Shown one piece after another: positions 27,503 through 36,378 of a stretch of DNA of 64,000 nt. The stretch's first letter is position 1; each line of letters starts with the position of its first letter. The translations under genes and the position numbers were made by a program. Origin of the DNA: an uncultured Clostridia bacterium (GTDB taxonomy: Bacteria; Bacillota; Clostridia; TANB77; CAG-508); the NCBI GenBank assembly GCA_934169725.1, contig CAKPOF010000005.1, positions 1-64,000 on the forward strand, read 5' to 3'. The notes beneath the pieces were generated by a model. It saw nothing but the letters and a program-made list of their open reading frames with translations, was not told the DNA's origin and did not search any database.

Positions 27503-27838
27503 TTATTGCATAACATCTCTTACTGCTTCTCCAATTAATTTATTTACATCTGCCAACATTATATTAAATTTCATTTCAGCATCAAAATATTTTTTAGCAT
27601 CATCTAATTGTATTAAATCTGCATATAATTCTTTCATTTTATTTGTTTTTGTTTCATCTTCTTTTCCTGTTTGCATTTGAGTTATTTGTGCATCATATCT
27701 GGCAACTTCAAATTCTCCTATTTTCTTTTTTAATTCAGGTTTCAAGGCTAGCGCCTCTCTTGCCATCTTATAATTTACATACTCTTCTGATTCTTTTATT
27801 TCTGTTGCAAGTTTATTTGCAGTATCATATACATTCAT
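27503..27838 (-). CDS. YlbF family regulator
   Basis: 111-residue all-helical protein of the YlbF/YmcA family. In B. subtilis these form a complex with YaaT that affects RNase Y activity, competence and sporulation. Visible pattern: N-terminal VYDTANKLATEIKESEEYVN, then GEFEVARYDAQITQMQTGKE, then KKYFDAEMKFNIMLADVN. The paralogues ymcA and yaaT are not in the window. GGAG site; 1-nt gap from the DUF3048 gene, so translationally coupled. Confidence 0.85.
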   Translation of the reverse strand: MNVYDTANKLATEIKESEEYVNYKMAREALALKPELKKKIGEFEVARYDAQITQMQTGKEDETKTNKMKELYADLIQLDDAKKYFDAEMKFNIMLADVNKLIGEAVRDVMQ

Positions 27839-27839
27839 A

Positions 27840-28928
27840 TTAATTCTCCTTTACAGTTGTATTTATATTTTCAGAAATATTTTCTTCTACTCCTTCAACA
27901 TCTACTTTTGCATTAGTAGGACATATATTAACAAAAGTATTTCCATCATTTATTTTTATTTCATTACCATTTAAATCTTGGTATACAGTTTGTTCTTCTC
28001 TAGAATTTTTTATACATTTTATTTTTATTGCTTTTCCATTTGTAATATAATATCCATCAAATGTTCCTATATTTTTTAGACCTTGTCTTCCTTTATTTTC
28101 TGAATCTGATAAAGTATAATTATCACAGAAAGTAATAATTATATTTTTTGTTGTTACACTTTCCTTTGTAGTCCAATCTGTTTGTTGTTTTCCTCTAGCA
28201 TATCTTACATATACTTTATTTTCTTTATCATATTGATATTTAACTGTTTGTAAATCTGAATGTGGTATTGTTATAGTATCTGCTGAATACCCATCTTCTA
28301 GTTTTACTTCGTCTGTTGTATAATTTAGTACACTTTTTTTAGTTGATGTTGTTTTATATTTTTTATTTTTTGCTGATTCTAACAATTTACTTGTGCTTGT
28401 AACTGCATTATGTGGTGCAGCTTTATCTTTTACTCTCCAAAATGTTGTTCCATCTTCTGATATTCCATTAATATCATTAATATTATATTTTTTTATATCA
28501 CTTTCCGCTTGAGGACTTTGTCCAAAATGTGTATATATAGCATCATTTTCCATTGCATAGTCAATAAAATAATGTCTTGCACTTCTAACTGGTCCTATTT
28601 TTTCAACTTCAGCCCCTTTAAATAACGCCATTAATCTTGTTTCTCCACCTTCAACCACAATTTCATATATCATATATGCTTTGTTTAATCCTGCCTGTGG
28701 CCATGCATCACTATGATTATCTATCATTACCGCTATAGGTCTATCATTTCCTTTAAATATTTGTACTTGTTTTGCTTCTCCAACTAATTCCTTTTCATTT
28801 TCTTCTGATATAGTTTCTTCATTATTCTTTTTATTAGTTATTTTATATGCTAATACGATTCCTGCTGTTATTATCAAAACTACTAATATTGCAATTAAAA
28901 TTTTTACTTCACCTTTTTCTTTTTGCAT
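27840..28928 (-). CDS. DUF3048 (YerB-like) membrane-anchored protein
   Basis: 362-residue extracytoplasmic protein with an N-terminal membrane helix (residues about 9-30). The DUF3048 domain follows: RPIAVMIDNHSDAWPQAGL, YEIVVEGGETRLMALF and GPVRSARHYFIDYA. The C-terminal DUF3048 domain contains YVRYARGKQQTDW. The function of the family is unknown; YerB of B. subtilis is a lipoprotein, but I see no lipobox here. Start at 28928 (MQKEKGEVK) because AAAGGAG lies 8 nt upstream. Confidence 0.88.
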   Translation of the reverse strand: MQKEKGEVKILIAILVVLIITAGIVLAYKITNKKNNEETISEENEKELVGEAKQVQIFKGNDRPIAVMIDNHSDAWPQAGLNKAYMIYEIVVEGGETRLMALFKGAEVEKIGPVRSARHYFIDYAMENDAIYTHFGQSPQAESDIKKYNINDINGISEDGTTFWRVKDKAAPHNAVTSTSKLLESAKNKKYKTTSTKKSVLNYTTDEVKLEDGYSADTITIPHSDLQTVKYQYDKENKVYVRYARGKQQTDWTTKESVTTKNIIITFCDNYTLSDSENKGRQGLKNIGTFDGYYITNGKAIKIKCIKNSREEQTVYQDLNGNEIKINDGNTFVNICPTNAKVDVEGVEENISENINTTVKEN

Positions 28929-28953
28929 AAGTTTCTCTCCTTTACTTTTCATT

Positions 28954-29430
28954 TTAACGTAATATTTTTAATTTTTCTAAAACATTTTCTTCTTTCTTTC
29001 TCATTTCTTTTTTATCATTTTCTTCAATATGATCATAACCAATTAAATGATAAAAACCATGTACTAGCATATAGCTTAGCTCTCTTTCAAAACTATGTCC
29101 ATATTCTTCTGCTTGTTCTTTAACTTTTTCTATAGAAATTATAATATCTCCTAATATATCTTGGTGTTCAAAATCTTTTTTATTAATTTTTTCTTCTAGT
29201 TCTTTTTTCTCAAACATTGGAAATGAAAGTACATCTGTTGCATAATCTATATTTCTATATTCCTTATTAATTTTTCTTATGTTTTCAGGATTTGTAAATG
29301 TTACTGTTATATATAGTTTTGATTCTTCCATCTTTTCTTCTTTAAAACATTCTTCAAAAACTTTTTTTACTATATCTTCATATTCAAGATTTTTTTCAAT
29401 TTCTTGGTATATTATTTCATACTTATACAT
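28954..29430 (-). CDS. ybeY: Endoribonuclease YbeY / rRNA maturation factor
   Basis: Single-strand-specific metallo-endoribonuclease acting in 16S rRNA 3' maturation and ribosome quality control. The zinc motif HGFYHLIGYDH (three histidines) is intact at about residues 120-130. TDVLSFPMF and LGDIIISIEKV precede it. Length 158 is standard. It starts 1 nt after the upstream unknown gene. In many Firmicutes it follows phoH; here that slot is taken by an unrelated 405-residue protein. Confidence 0.95.
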   Translation of the reverse strand: MYKYEIIYQEIEKNLEYEDIVKKVFEECFKEEKMEESKLYITVTFTNPENIRKINKEYRNIDYATDVLSFPMFEKKELEEKINKKDFEHQDILGDIIISIEKVKEQAEEYGHSFERELSYMLVHGFYHLIGYDHIEENDKKEMRKKEENVLEKLKILR

Positions 29431-29431
29431 T

Positions 29432-30649
29432 TTAAGCTGCTTTCCTCGTTTTCTTAATATATTTTCCTTGAGATTTAAAAGAATTCTTTAATTCTCTTAA
29501 TGCTCCATAATCAATTAATTTTCTTTTATAATATTTTACTAATTTACTATAATCAATTTTATCGTTATTTTCATTTATTTTTTTGATATCATTTTTTATA
29601 AACAATACCTCTTTTTGTTTAACATATTCCATAAAATTAACTTCTTTTAACTTGCAAATTTCTTTATATTGGTTCCAGAATTTTTTAAATTTTTCTCTAT
29701 CTTTTGTATTTTCCCAATAAACTTTTGTTGATAATAATTTTATATTATAATCTTCAAATAAATTTATTAACATATTATATGCTTTTTCTCTCTTTGTAGC
29801 TATTTTTGTATCTTGTACTAAAACTCTAGCATCTTTTAATAATTTTTCATAACATTGTATTGCTACAATTAATGGTAAACTATGTGTAAACAATTTTCTG
29901 CTAATTCCTAATAGCAATACATTTTTCTCTATATTATCTTTAGTATCTAGTTTTCCTACAGTATAAGTTTCAAAATTTTCATAATCATTCATAATTTCTT
30001 TTATGTTTTTGTCTTCATAACCCATTTTTATTTTTAATGTCAATATTCTTTGAATATATTCTTCTAATGTGTAAAATATTTTAGTATATATCCAATCTTT
30101 TGATGTTTCATAAGCATTTGTTGTATCTGCTAATTTTATTGAATAATTTTTCAATATTCCTTTATATAAAGTATCCATCTTAGCAACATAAAATTCATTA
30201 TATCTTGATATCATTTTTTCTTTTCCTGATAGTTGCACACCATCATTATCTAATTCCAATAAATATTTTTGTTTTCTATTTTTGTACTCAACAAATTCTC
30301 TTTCTTTTAAGCTTGTAACTTCATAATATTTAGATAAAGCTTCTTTTTCAAATTCTGTAGCAGTATTATTTCTTACCTTTTTATATATTGAATCCATAAC
30401 ATATTTATCTAATGATTCTAAATATGCCTCATATGCTAAATCATATTTTTTCTCTGCTTCTTTTTTATTATAATTTTCGTCACTAACTTTGTATGCTTCA
30501 TACGCTTTCAATAAATTATTTCTTTTTATTGATATTAACATACCATTAATTCCAATTTTTGTTGGTATTAACATTTTTGTTAATGTTTTTGTAATTTTAC
30601 TAAAAAATGTTTTATCTGCCCCAGTAATTCTCAAACTTCTTTCTTCCAT
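29432..30649 (-). CDS. Unknown 405-residue protein between yqfD and ybeY
   Basis: Basic, helical, soluble-looking protein with no motif I recognise. It has no Walker A, so it is not PhoH, although phoH is the usual gene at this position between yqfD and ybeY. Notable stretches are the N-terminal RITGADKTFFSKITKTLTKM, a Lys/Glu/Tyr-rich helical middle, and a basic tail SQGKYIKKTRKAA. The gene lies 13 nt after yqfD and 1 nt before ybeY, so it is firmly part of this sporulation/ribosome operon. The function is unknown. Confidence 0.75.
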   Translation of the reverse strand: MEERSLRITGADKTFFSKITKTLTKMLIPTKIGINGMLISIKRNNLLKAYEAYKVSDENYNKKEAEKKYDLAYEAYLESLDKYVMDSIYKKVRNNTATEFEKEALSKYYEVTSLKEREFVEYKNRKQKYLLELDNDGVQLSGKEKMISRYNEFYVAKMDTLYKGILKNYSIKLADTTNAYETSKDWIYTKIFYTLEEYIQRILTLKIKMGYEDKNIKEIMNDYENFETYTVGKLDTKDNIEKNVLLLGISRKLFTHSLPLIVAIQCYEKLLKDARVLVQDTKIATKREKAYNMLINLFEDYNIKLLSTKVYWENTKDREKFKKFWNQYKEICKLKEVNFMEYVKQKEVLFIKNDIKKINENNDKIDYSKLVKYYKRKLIDYGALRELKNSFKSQGKYIKKTRKAA

Positions 30650-30662
30650 TTATATCATCCCT

Positions 30663-31847
30663 TCAATACACAATTTTTTCATTAGTCCCTATATTCTCAA
30701 GCACTTCATATGTAATATAAATTTCTATGTTATTTTCATTTTCATGAGTATTTATACTTTTATTTACAATTTGATTTTTGTTCTCTATTTTTTGTTCCAT
30801 TTCTTTTTCTAACTCTTCAATCCCTAGTTCTTTAGCCTCTTCTTTTGAATATGTTTTTTTAACTTCTTTTTCCTCTTCACTCATTTCTTTAACTACGGAA
30901 ATCGGTAAATAAAAATCAGAAAATAACTTCATTTTCTTTTCCGTTTCTATTGTATCATAAATTTTAAAATTTGAAAGCCTTTTCGGAAAAATTATTTTAA
31001 AATTATTAAATTTTATTCCATACTTAGTTTCTGTATTTCCTGTTTTCTGCTTTTCCGTAGTGTTATACTCTATTTTTTTATTTTCTGTATACCAAACCTT
31101 TGCTTGTATATCACCTTTTGCATGAACATATCTAATACCTGTATATTTTCCTTCCATCCATCCATTTATTAATATATCACCTTTACTTATTGTATCTCCA
31201 ACTTTTACATTTGCAGTTCCATTTTGAGCACTTATTTTAGTTATTATTCCATCTTTATCTGAAACAATATTACAATATTCATCTTCTGGAACTATTTCTG
31301 GTTTTTCAGTTGCTTTTACTATTTTTACTATTGCATTTGTTCCTTTTAATTCGATTCCCATCCATGCTATATCATTTCTATTTAATCTAACTTTATTTAT
31401 GATTTCTTTTACATCTATTGATGATTTTGATTCTCCTATTTTTAACCCAGCTTTATTAACATCTTCCATTATATTTTCCACTTTATTATTTTCTTCTTCC
31501 CTTATTTCTATATTCCAAACAAAATTTGAGCTAAATAAAATAGAAAATATTAAAATAAGTAAAAAAGCTACAAATATCTTCCTTTTTTTATATTTATTCA
31601 TTAAAAAAGGAAAACCTCTTTTAGATTCTATTTTTATAGTACATTGTGTTTTTTGAGCTATTTTACATATTTCTTTAAAATCTTTTATTTCTATATTTAA
31701 TGATATTTTAACATCATTATTTTTCTTTATATTCCACATTATATAATTTTTGTTTCTACATATATTTATAAATCTTTCTATATAATATCCTTCAACAACA
31801 ATCCTCAAATATCCAAATATATAATTTATAATTTTTTTTATTATCAT
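30663..31847 (-). CDS. yqfD: Sporulation protein YqfD
   Basis: 394-residue membrane protein of the YqfD family, required for efficient sporulation in Bacillus and widespread in spore formers. The N-terminal soluble part (about 1-92) precedes one strong membrane helix (about 93-112, FVAFLLILIFSILFSSNFVW). The extracytoplasmic domain contains NRNDIAWMGIELKGTNAIV, VSDKDGIITKISAQNG and GDILINGWMEG, all typical. It follows yqfC by 15 nt. GAGGAG site before ATG. Confidence 0.92.
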   Translation of the reverse strand: MIIKKIINYIFGYLRIVVEGYYIERFINICRNKNYIMWNIKKNNDVKISLNIEIKDFKEICKIAQKTQCTIKIESKRGFPFLMNKYKKRKIFVAFLLILIFSILFSSNFVWNIEIREEENNKVENIMEDVNKAGLKIGESKSSIDVKEIINKVRLNRNDIAWMGIELKGTNAIVKIVKATEKPEIVPEDEYCNIVSDKDGIITKISAQNGTANVKVGDTISKGDILINGWMEGKYTGIRYVHAKGDIQAKVWYTENKKIEYNTTEKQKTGNTETKYGIKFNNFKIIFPKRLSNFKIYDTIETEKKMKLFSDFYLPISVVKEMSEEEKEVKKTYSKEEAKELGIEELEKEMEQKIENKNQIVNKSINTHENENNIEIYITYEVLENIGTNEKIVY

Positions 31848-31862
31848 TAGACTCTCCTCAAT

Positions 31863-32141
31863 TTAATCTGTTATTCTTTCAAAATCAATACTTTCAATTT
31901 TGCCTGTTACTTTTATATCATCATTTGTCATTGTTTCTAGATTTAAGTTATATCCATTTATACTTACAATTCCAACATATGTGCTAACTCTAACAAAAAA
32001 TTCTTCATATTCTAAAATTCCTTTATAATTTTCTACTATCAATTCATCAAAACCTATTAATGAAATTTTTGGTATATCTGAATATACTTCCTGCGGTATT
32101 TCTAAAATTTTATCAATTTTATTCATTCTTCTTTTTTTCAA
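31863..32141 (-). CDS. yqfC: Sporulation protein YqfC
   Basis: 92-residue YqfC-family protein, the usual partner of YqfD in the sigma-E regulon. The conserved core is ILEIPQEVYSDIPKISLIG followed by ENYKGILEYEEFFVRV. The start codon appears to be TTG (32141) with GAGG 6 nt before it; an in-frame ATG five codons in has no site. 15 nt before yqfD. Confidence 0.88.
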   Translation of the reverse strand: MKKRRMNKIDKILEIPQEVYSDIPKISLIGFDELIVENYKGILEYEEFFVRVSTYVGIVSINGYNLNLETMTNDDIKVTGKIESIDFERITD

Positions 32142-32184
32142 TTTTTACCTCAGTCCTCTCTAGATTTTAATTATTTACATATTA

Positions 32185-32988
32185 TTATTGTTCAAATTCA
32201 TCAAGTGACTTAAATTCATATTCCATATTTTTGGCTTCTTTTATTACTGAATCTAGTATATTGGTATTTGTTTTTGAATTCCCATGTAATAGCATAATTT
32301 CTCCATTATGAAAGTTGTTGGTTATTTTCTTAATTGCACTATTTTCATCAGGTTGCTTATTTTCATTCCAATCTTCATATCCAAATGACCACATAACATT
32401 TTTATATCCTAATGAATTTGTAACATTTAATGTTTTTTCACTAAATTCACCTTTTGGAGGTCTAATATATTTCATTTCATAACCAAATTTTTTATATATA
32501 CTTTCATGCAAATCCATAACCTCTTTTTTTATTTCTTCCTCCGTTAAATCTGGCATACTTTTATGATTTACTGTATGGTTTCCTAATATATGCCCTTCAT
32601 CAATCATTTTTTTCACTAATTCTTCCTGAGTATTTAGATAATGTGCTGTAATAAAAAACGTAGCCTTAACATTATTTTCCCTTAATGTTGTTAAAATTTT
32701 TTCTGTATATCCTGCCTCATATCCTTCATCAAATGTTAAATATATTACTTTTTTATCTTTATTTCCTAAACATATTCCATTGTTTTCTTCCAAAACTTTC
32801 TTATTTTCCTCACCAACATCTGGTTGATCATGATTGTCATTTCTTTTTATTCCCCAACCAATCTTTTTATTATTTAATTGAGAATTTGTCTTTATTGCTC
32901 TTTCATTAGACATATCTAAAATTGTAAAAATTAAAACAATAACTATTAATAAAGTCATGCTTATTTTTTTAATCATATTATTTTTCAT
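32185..32988 (-). CDS. pdaA: PdaA-like polysaccharide deacetylase (spore cortex muramic lactam)
   Basis: N-deacetylase acting on muramic acid during muramic-delta-lactam formation in spore cortex. It has an N-terminal membrane helix (residues about 8-24). The PdaA pattern IGWGIKRNDNHDQPDVG (about 43-59) is followed by the NodB domain with TFDEGYE (Asp87) and HTVNH (His138, His142), then RPPKGEFSE and LHGNS. Placed upstream of yqfC-yqfD, consistent with sporulation. At 267 residues it matches PdaA. Transcribed from a divergent intergenic region shared with agrA. Confidence 0.88.
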   Translation of the reverse strand: MKNNMIKKISMTLLIVIVLIFTILDMSNERAIKTNSQLNNKKIGWGIKRNDNHDQPDVGEENKKVLEENNGICLGNKDKKVIYLTFDEGYEAGYTEKILTTLRENNVKATFFITAHYLNTQEELVKKMIDEGHILGNHTVNHKSMPDLTEEEIKKEVMDLHESIYKKFGYEMKYIRPPKGEFSEKTLNVTNSLGYKNVMWSFGYEDWNENKQPDENSAIKKITNNFHNGEIMLLHGNSKTNTNILDSVIKEAKNMEYEFKSLDEFEQ

Positions 32989-33120
32989 ACAAACCCTTTC
33001 TTTATTGTTTTATTTAATTTTATGAATTATATTTTATAGTTATTACTTTATTAATTTTTATTATTTTATAATTTGTAATTCTAATTACTTTACTTTTAAA
33101 ATTCAATGATACTAATTCTC

Positions 33121-33132
33121 TTACAGCTGTAA
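33121..33132. promoter_or_regulatory. 12-bp palindrome upstream of agrA
   Basis: TTACAGCTGTAA, perfectly palindromic, ends 19 nt before the -35 box of the agrA promoter. The gap between agrA and divergent pdaA has no other obvious operator. Confidence 0.35.
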
Positions 33133-33151
33133 CAAATTTTCAATTTTAGTA

Positions 33152-33180
33152 TTGACAATCAACATTTTTTAGCTTATATT
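33152..33180 (+). promoter_or_regulatory. Promoter of agrA-agrC
   Basis: TTGACA (33152-33157), 17-nt spacer, TATATT (33175-33180). The leader to the agrA start is about 70 nt and ends in TTGGAGGGG. Confidence 0.8.
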
Positions 33181-33256
33181 GTTATTACAACTGGAAAAAT
33201 AAGGTAATTTTTTCTATATTGTCGAATTCCAGCACATATTTGGAGGGGATATTTAC

Positions 33257-33973
33257 ATGTTAAATTTTGTTATTTGTGATGACAATTCAAACATTTCAGA
33301 TAAATTAGCATTGCTCTTAGAAAACATATTCACAAAAAATAATCTTGAAGGACAGGTTTCTTTCAAGTTTAATAAGTTTGAAGATTTATTAAATTGTTTT
33401 GATAATGGAAATCAAATTGATGTTTTACTTTTAGATATAAATTTAAGATCTAAGAAAACTGGTCTTGATTTAGCTGAAGAAATTAGAAAGAAAAATAAAG
33501 ATGTTTATTTAATCTTTACAACTGGACATTTAGAATATGCTATGATGGCTTACAAATATAAAACATTTGATTATTTAGCTAAACCTATAACATATGAAAG
33601 GTTGGAAGATACAATAAAACGTCTTTTTGATGATATTTATGGATTGCCTAAAAAGTACATAAAAATAGACAGTAAAAATACACTTGTTGATGAAGCTCAA
33701 ATACAATATATAAAAAGAGATGGAATGAAATTAATTTTTCATACTTCTTCTCATGATTATGAATCTTACAGTTCATTTAATAAAATTCAAGACTCTTTGC
33801 CAAAAAATTTTATTAGATGTCATAAATCTTATATTGTAAATTTAAACAATATAAAAAATGTTGACCTTGTTACTTTAACTATTTTATTAGCAGATAATAG
33901 TACTTGTAGCATTGGTCCTAAATTTAAAAATGAATTTATGGAGGTTATTGAAAACTATGGAATTATTAAATAA
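33257..33973 (+). CDS. agrA: LytTR-family response regulator AgrA
   Basis: Quorum-sensing response regulator. The receiver domain (residues 1-120) has the acidic pair in VICDDN, the phospho-acceptor Asp60 in VLLLDINLR, and a lysine in YLAKPI. The C-terminal LytTR DNA-binding domain (about 135-235) reads IQYIKRDGMKLIFHTSSHDY and then FIRCHKSYIVNLNNIKNVD. Its target is probably the agrB promoter, where 21-bp repeats lie. Encoded upstream of agrC, an inverted order relative to S. aureus agrBDCA. GGAGGGG site. Confidence 0.94.
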   Translation: MLNFVICDDNSNISDKLALLLENIFTKNNLEGQVSFKFNKFEDLLNCFDNGNQIDVLLLDINLRSKKTGLDLAEEIRKKNKDVYLIFTTGHLEYAMMAYKYKTFDYLAKPITYERLEDTIKRLFDDIYGLPKKYIKIDSKNTLVDEAQIQYIKRDGMKLIFHTSSHDYESYSSFNKIQDSLPKNFIRCHKSYIVNLNNIKNVDLVTLTILLADNSTCSIGPKFKNEFMEVIENYGIIK

Positions 33974-35309
33974 TATATGGACTGCGCTGACAACACCTAA
34001 TGAAACTTTGATGAATATTATACTCGTACCAGGTACTATTATTGAAGCTTTTTTATCTCTACTAATATTTACTACACTTTTAAGAATAAACTCTTCTAAT
34101 AAGCAAAAATTTTTATATGTATTTTTTTCCTGTATTATAAGTTTTATAACAACAACATTTGTTCCTTCCCCTATAAATAGTATCTTTAATTATATATGTA
34201 TTTTTACAATTATATATATTATTTTTAAAAAGTCGTTTTTAAAGAGTCTGTTAGCAAGTTTATCACCAACTATATTTTTTGCACTAATTGGAAGCCTCAT
34301 AACAAATCCATTTTTAACATTATTTGATATATCACCAGAAAATTTAATGACAATTCCTTTATATCGAATAATCTATTGGTTCATAATGTACTCTATTATT
34401 TTTATGATTGTTTTACTGCTAAATTTAAAGCAGTATACTCTCAATTTGCCAAATTTTAATATTGACAAAAATAGCAAAAAAATAATATTTATAAATTTAT
34501 TTGTAACTTTTATAACTTTATGTATCCAATTAATAATTAATTTTTATTATACTCACACATTACCAATGATAATAACATTTTTAAATTTTTTATCTCTTGT
34601 TGTATATTTTTCTATTAACCTTTATAGTCTAACAAGAGTTATAAAATTAGCATATACTACTCAACAACTTGAAAATGCTGAAGAGTATAATAAAACATTA
34701 AATATTTTACATGACAATGTTAGAGGATTTAAGCATGATTTTGATAATATTGTAACCACAATTGGCGGTTATGTAAAAACAAATGATATGGATGGATTAA
34801 AGAAATATTATTATCAACTTGAAGATGATTGTCAAAAAGTTAATAATTTATATATTCTAAATCCTGAAATAATAAATGATCCAGGAATTTATAGTTTATT
34901 AACTACAAAATATCATGAAGCTTATAAAAATGATATAAAAATCAATATGTCAGTTTTATTAGATTTAAGAAATTTAAATATTAAAATATATGAATTTACA
35001 AGAATTCTAGGAATATTATTAGACAATGCTATTGAAGCATGTAAGGATTGTAATGAAAAAACAATTAATATTATTTTTAGAGATGATACAACAAATCGTC
35101 GTCAATTAGTAACTGTAGAAAATACTTATAATGATAAAAATCTTGATACTGAAAAAATATTTCAAAAAGGATTTTCTGGAAAAGAAAACCATACTGGACT
35201 TGGTTTATGGGAAGTAAGAAAAATTTTAAATAAAAGTAAAAATTTATCTTTATATACTACAAAAGGTAATAAATATTTTTCTCAGCAGATAGAAATTTAT
35301 TATAATTAA
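33957..35309 (+). CDS. agrC: Sensor histidine kinase AgrC
   Basis: Receptor kinase for the cyclic autoinducing peptide. Residues 1-225 contain about six membrane segments. The kinase follows, with phospho-acceptor His260 in GFKHDFDN, N-box LLDNAIEAC, and G-box HTGLGLWEVRKIL. The ATG at 33957 overlaps the end of agrA by 17 nt and is preceded by GGAGG at 12 nt, so translation is likely coupled. The 450-residue length is normal for AgrC. A terminator follows at once. Confidence 0.93.
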   Translation: MELLNNIWTALTTPNETLMNIILVPGTIIEAFLSLLIFTTLLRINSSNKQKFLYVFFSCIISFITTTFVPSPINSIFNYICIFTIIYIIFKKSFLKSLLASLSPTIFFALIGSLITNPFLTLFDISPENLMTIPLYRIIYWFIMYSIIFMIVLLLNLKQYTLNLPNFNIDKNSKKIIFINLFVTFITLCIQLIINFYYTHTLPMIITFLNFLSLVVYFSINLYSLTRVIKLAYTTQQLENAEEYNKTLNILHDNVRGFKHDFDNIVTTIGGYVKTNDMDGLKKYYYQLEDDCQKVNNLYILNPEIINDPGIYSLLTTKYHEAYKNDIKINMSVLLDLRNLNIKIYEFTRILGILLDNAIEACKDCNEKTINIIFRDDTTNRRQLVTVENTYNDKNLDTEKIFQKGFSGKENHTGLGLWEVRKILNKSKNLSLYTTKGNKYFSQQIEIYYN

Positions 35310-35341
35310 GAACCATCAAAATTAAATGGTTCTTTAATTTT
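35308..35341 (+). terminator. Terminator of agrA-agrC
   Basis: AAGAACCAT pairs with ATGGTTCTT (35308-35334), overlapping the agrC stop codon, followed by a long T run. Confidence 0.92.
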
Positions 35342-35349
35342 TTTTTAGA

Positions 35350-35470
35350 ATTAATCTACGTAGTTGCCATTTATTCTTGCCCAATTTGAGTTTTCGACTA
35401 ATATCTTTAATGTAATTAGACGTTCAGAGAACTTTCTATTGCATTAAAAAAACAGCTTAAAAAAGCTGTC
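35350..35470 (+). ncRNA. Diverged structured element, copy 3
   Basis: Shares TTCTTGCCCAATTTGAGTTT, then TCGACTAA, with the elements at 26613 and 54908. It begins with an AGAAT/ATTCT pair like their P1 and ends in the perfect hairpin ACAGCTT / AAGCTGT. The rest has diverged. It sits between the convergent agrC and agrD genes. Confidence 0.35.
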
Positions 35471-35484
35471 TAGAATTGGATTGC

Positions 35485-35546
35485 AATATAACTTTTTAAG
35501 TTATATCGGCTTGGCAAAAATAATTTTTCGTCCTATTTTTGCCAAG
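35485..35546 (-). terminator. Hairpins ending the agrBD transcript
   Basis: Two perfect stems lie next to each other: ATATAACTT / AAGTTATAT (35485-35506) and CTTGGCAAAAATA / TATTTTTGCCAAG (35510-35546). The second is eight bases beyond the agrD stop codon and is the likely terminator on the minus strand. Confidence 0.75.
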
Positions 35547-35554
35547 AGTATTTA

Positions 35555-35674
35555 TTAATCTTTTTCAATCATGTTTATTGGTATCTTGGGTTGATGAAAA
35601 GCCCAAAATATACAACACGAAGTGTTTGTTGCTTTAGCATATTTTTCAGCCACCTTACATAACATTTTTAACAT
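35555..35674 (-). CDS. agrD: AgrD autoinducing peptide precursor
   Basis: 39-codon gene directly downstream of agrB, too short for ordinary gene calling. The product has the AgrD plan. An N-terminal amphipathic helix (MLKMLCKVAEKYAKA) is followed by the autoinducer core NTSCCIFWAF (residues 17-26) and a C-terminal tail HQPKIPINMIEKD, close to the clostridial HQPK-x-P motif. Cys20 and Cys21 are both possible thiolactone cysteines, so the ring size is uncertain. The ribosome binding site GGGGGA is 8 nt before ATG. AgrB should cleave it and close the ring. Confidence 0.9.
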   Translation of the reverse strand: MLKMLCKVAEKYAKATNTSCCIFWAFHQPKIPINMIEKD

Positions 35675-35724
35675 AACAAATTCCCCCTTTATTATTTATA
35701 TAAAAACATGTACCGGTATGTTTT

Positions 35725-36351
35725 TTAAATAATTTCATATGAAGTATCTTTGTATACTTCATATCCATATTTGTTGTTTGTTAATCTATATGCAATTTTG
35801 GTTATAGTCAATGTTTGGACAAAATTTCCAAATATTAAAATATTTGAAATTGTACTATCTTTTATAAATATTGATATTAACAGTCCTATTGAATATGTTA
35901 TATATGCTACATATTTTTTCTTCTTTCTATTTTTCTTACTTAATATCGGAACATTTTCTGTATCTGCTGGTGCGTATAATTTAATCATAATCATTCCAAA
36001 TATCCAAATAATACTTATTAATATATATTTAATTAATTCATCAAAAACTATATGTTGAGAAAGAAACACTGTACCACAATAAAATATGGTTGTTCCTATA
36101 ATACATCCTAAATGAGTTTTTAAATGAAATCCTCCCGATGCACCTCTATATAATAATAATGCTAAAAACATAAATATTGTTTCTTTTAACATTTTAAAAA
36201 AGAATGCGATTATAAATAATAAAATTATTTTTGGTACTTCTCCTACAATATTTTGTAATCCATAATTTATAACTTCTGCTCTATCGTCATCTATTTCAGG
36301 CATTTCTTTTCTAATTTTATTAGTTAAAAATATACAGATTTTATCTATTAT
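35725..36351 (-). CDS. agrB: Accessory gene regulator AgrB (peptide protease), probable AUA start
   Basis: Membrane cysteine endopeptidase that cleaves and cyclises AgrD. Catalytic His and Cys are spaced 7 apart in GGFHLKTHLGC. Several membrane segments follow, and the basic KKNRKKKKY loop is conserved. The first ATG (36303, MPEIDDD) has no ribosome binding site and would drop the amphipathic N-terminus. The frame stays open 16 codons further upstream (IDKICIFLTNKIRKE), to an AUA codon at 36351 preceded by AGAGG at 9 nt. I therefore place the start there (208 residues). If wrong, use 36303. Confidence 0.85.
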   Translation of the reverse strand: MIDKICIFLTNKIRKEMPEIDDDRAEVINYGLQNIVGEVPKIILLFIIAFFFKMLKETIFMFLALLLYRGASGGFHLKTHLGCIIGTTIFYCGTVFLSQHIVFDELIKYILISIIWIFGMIMIKLYAPADTENVPILSKKNRKKKKYVAYITYSIGLLISIFIKDSTISNILIFGNFVQTLTITKIAYRLTNNKYGYEVYKDTSYEII

Positions 36352-36378
36352 TTTTCATCACCTCTTTTTGACAATTTG

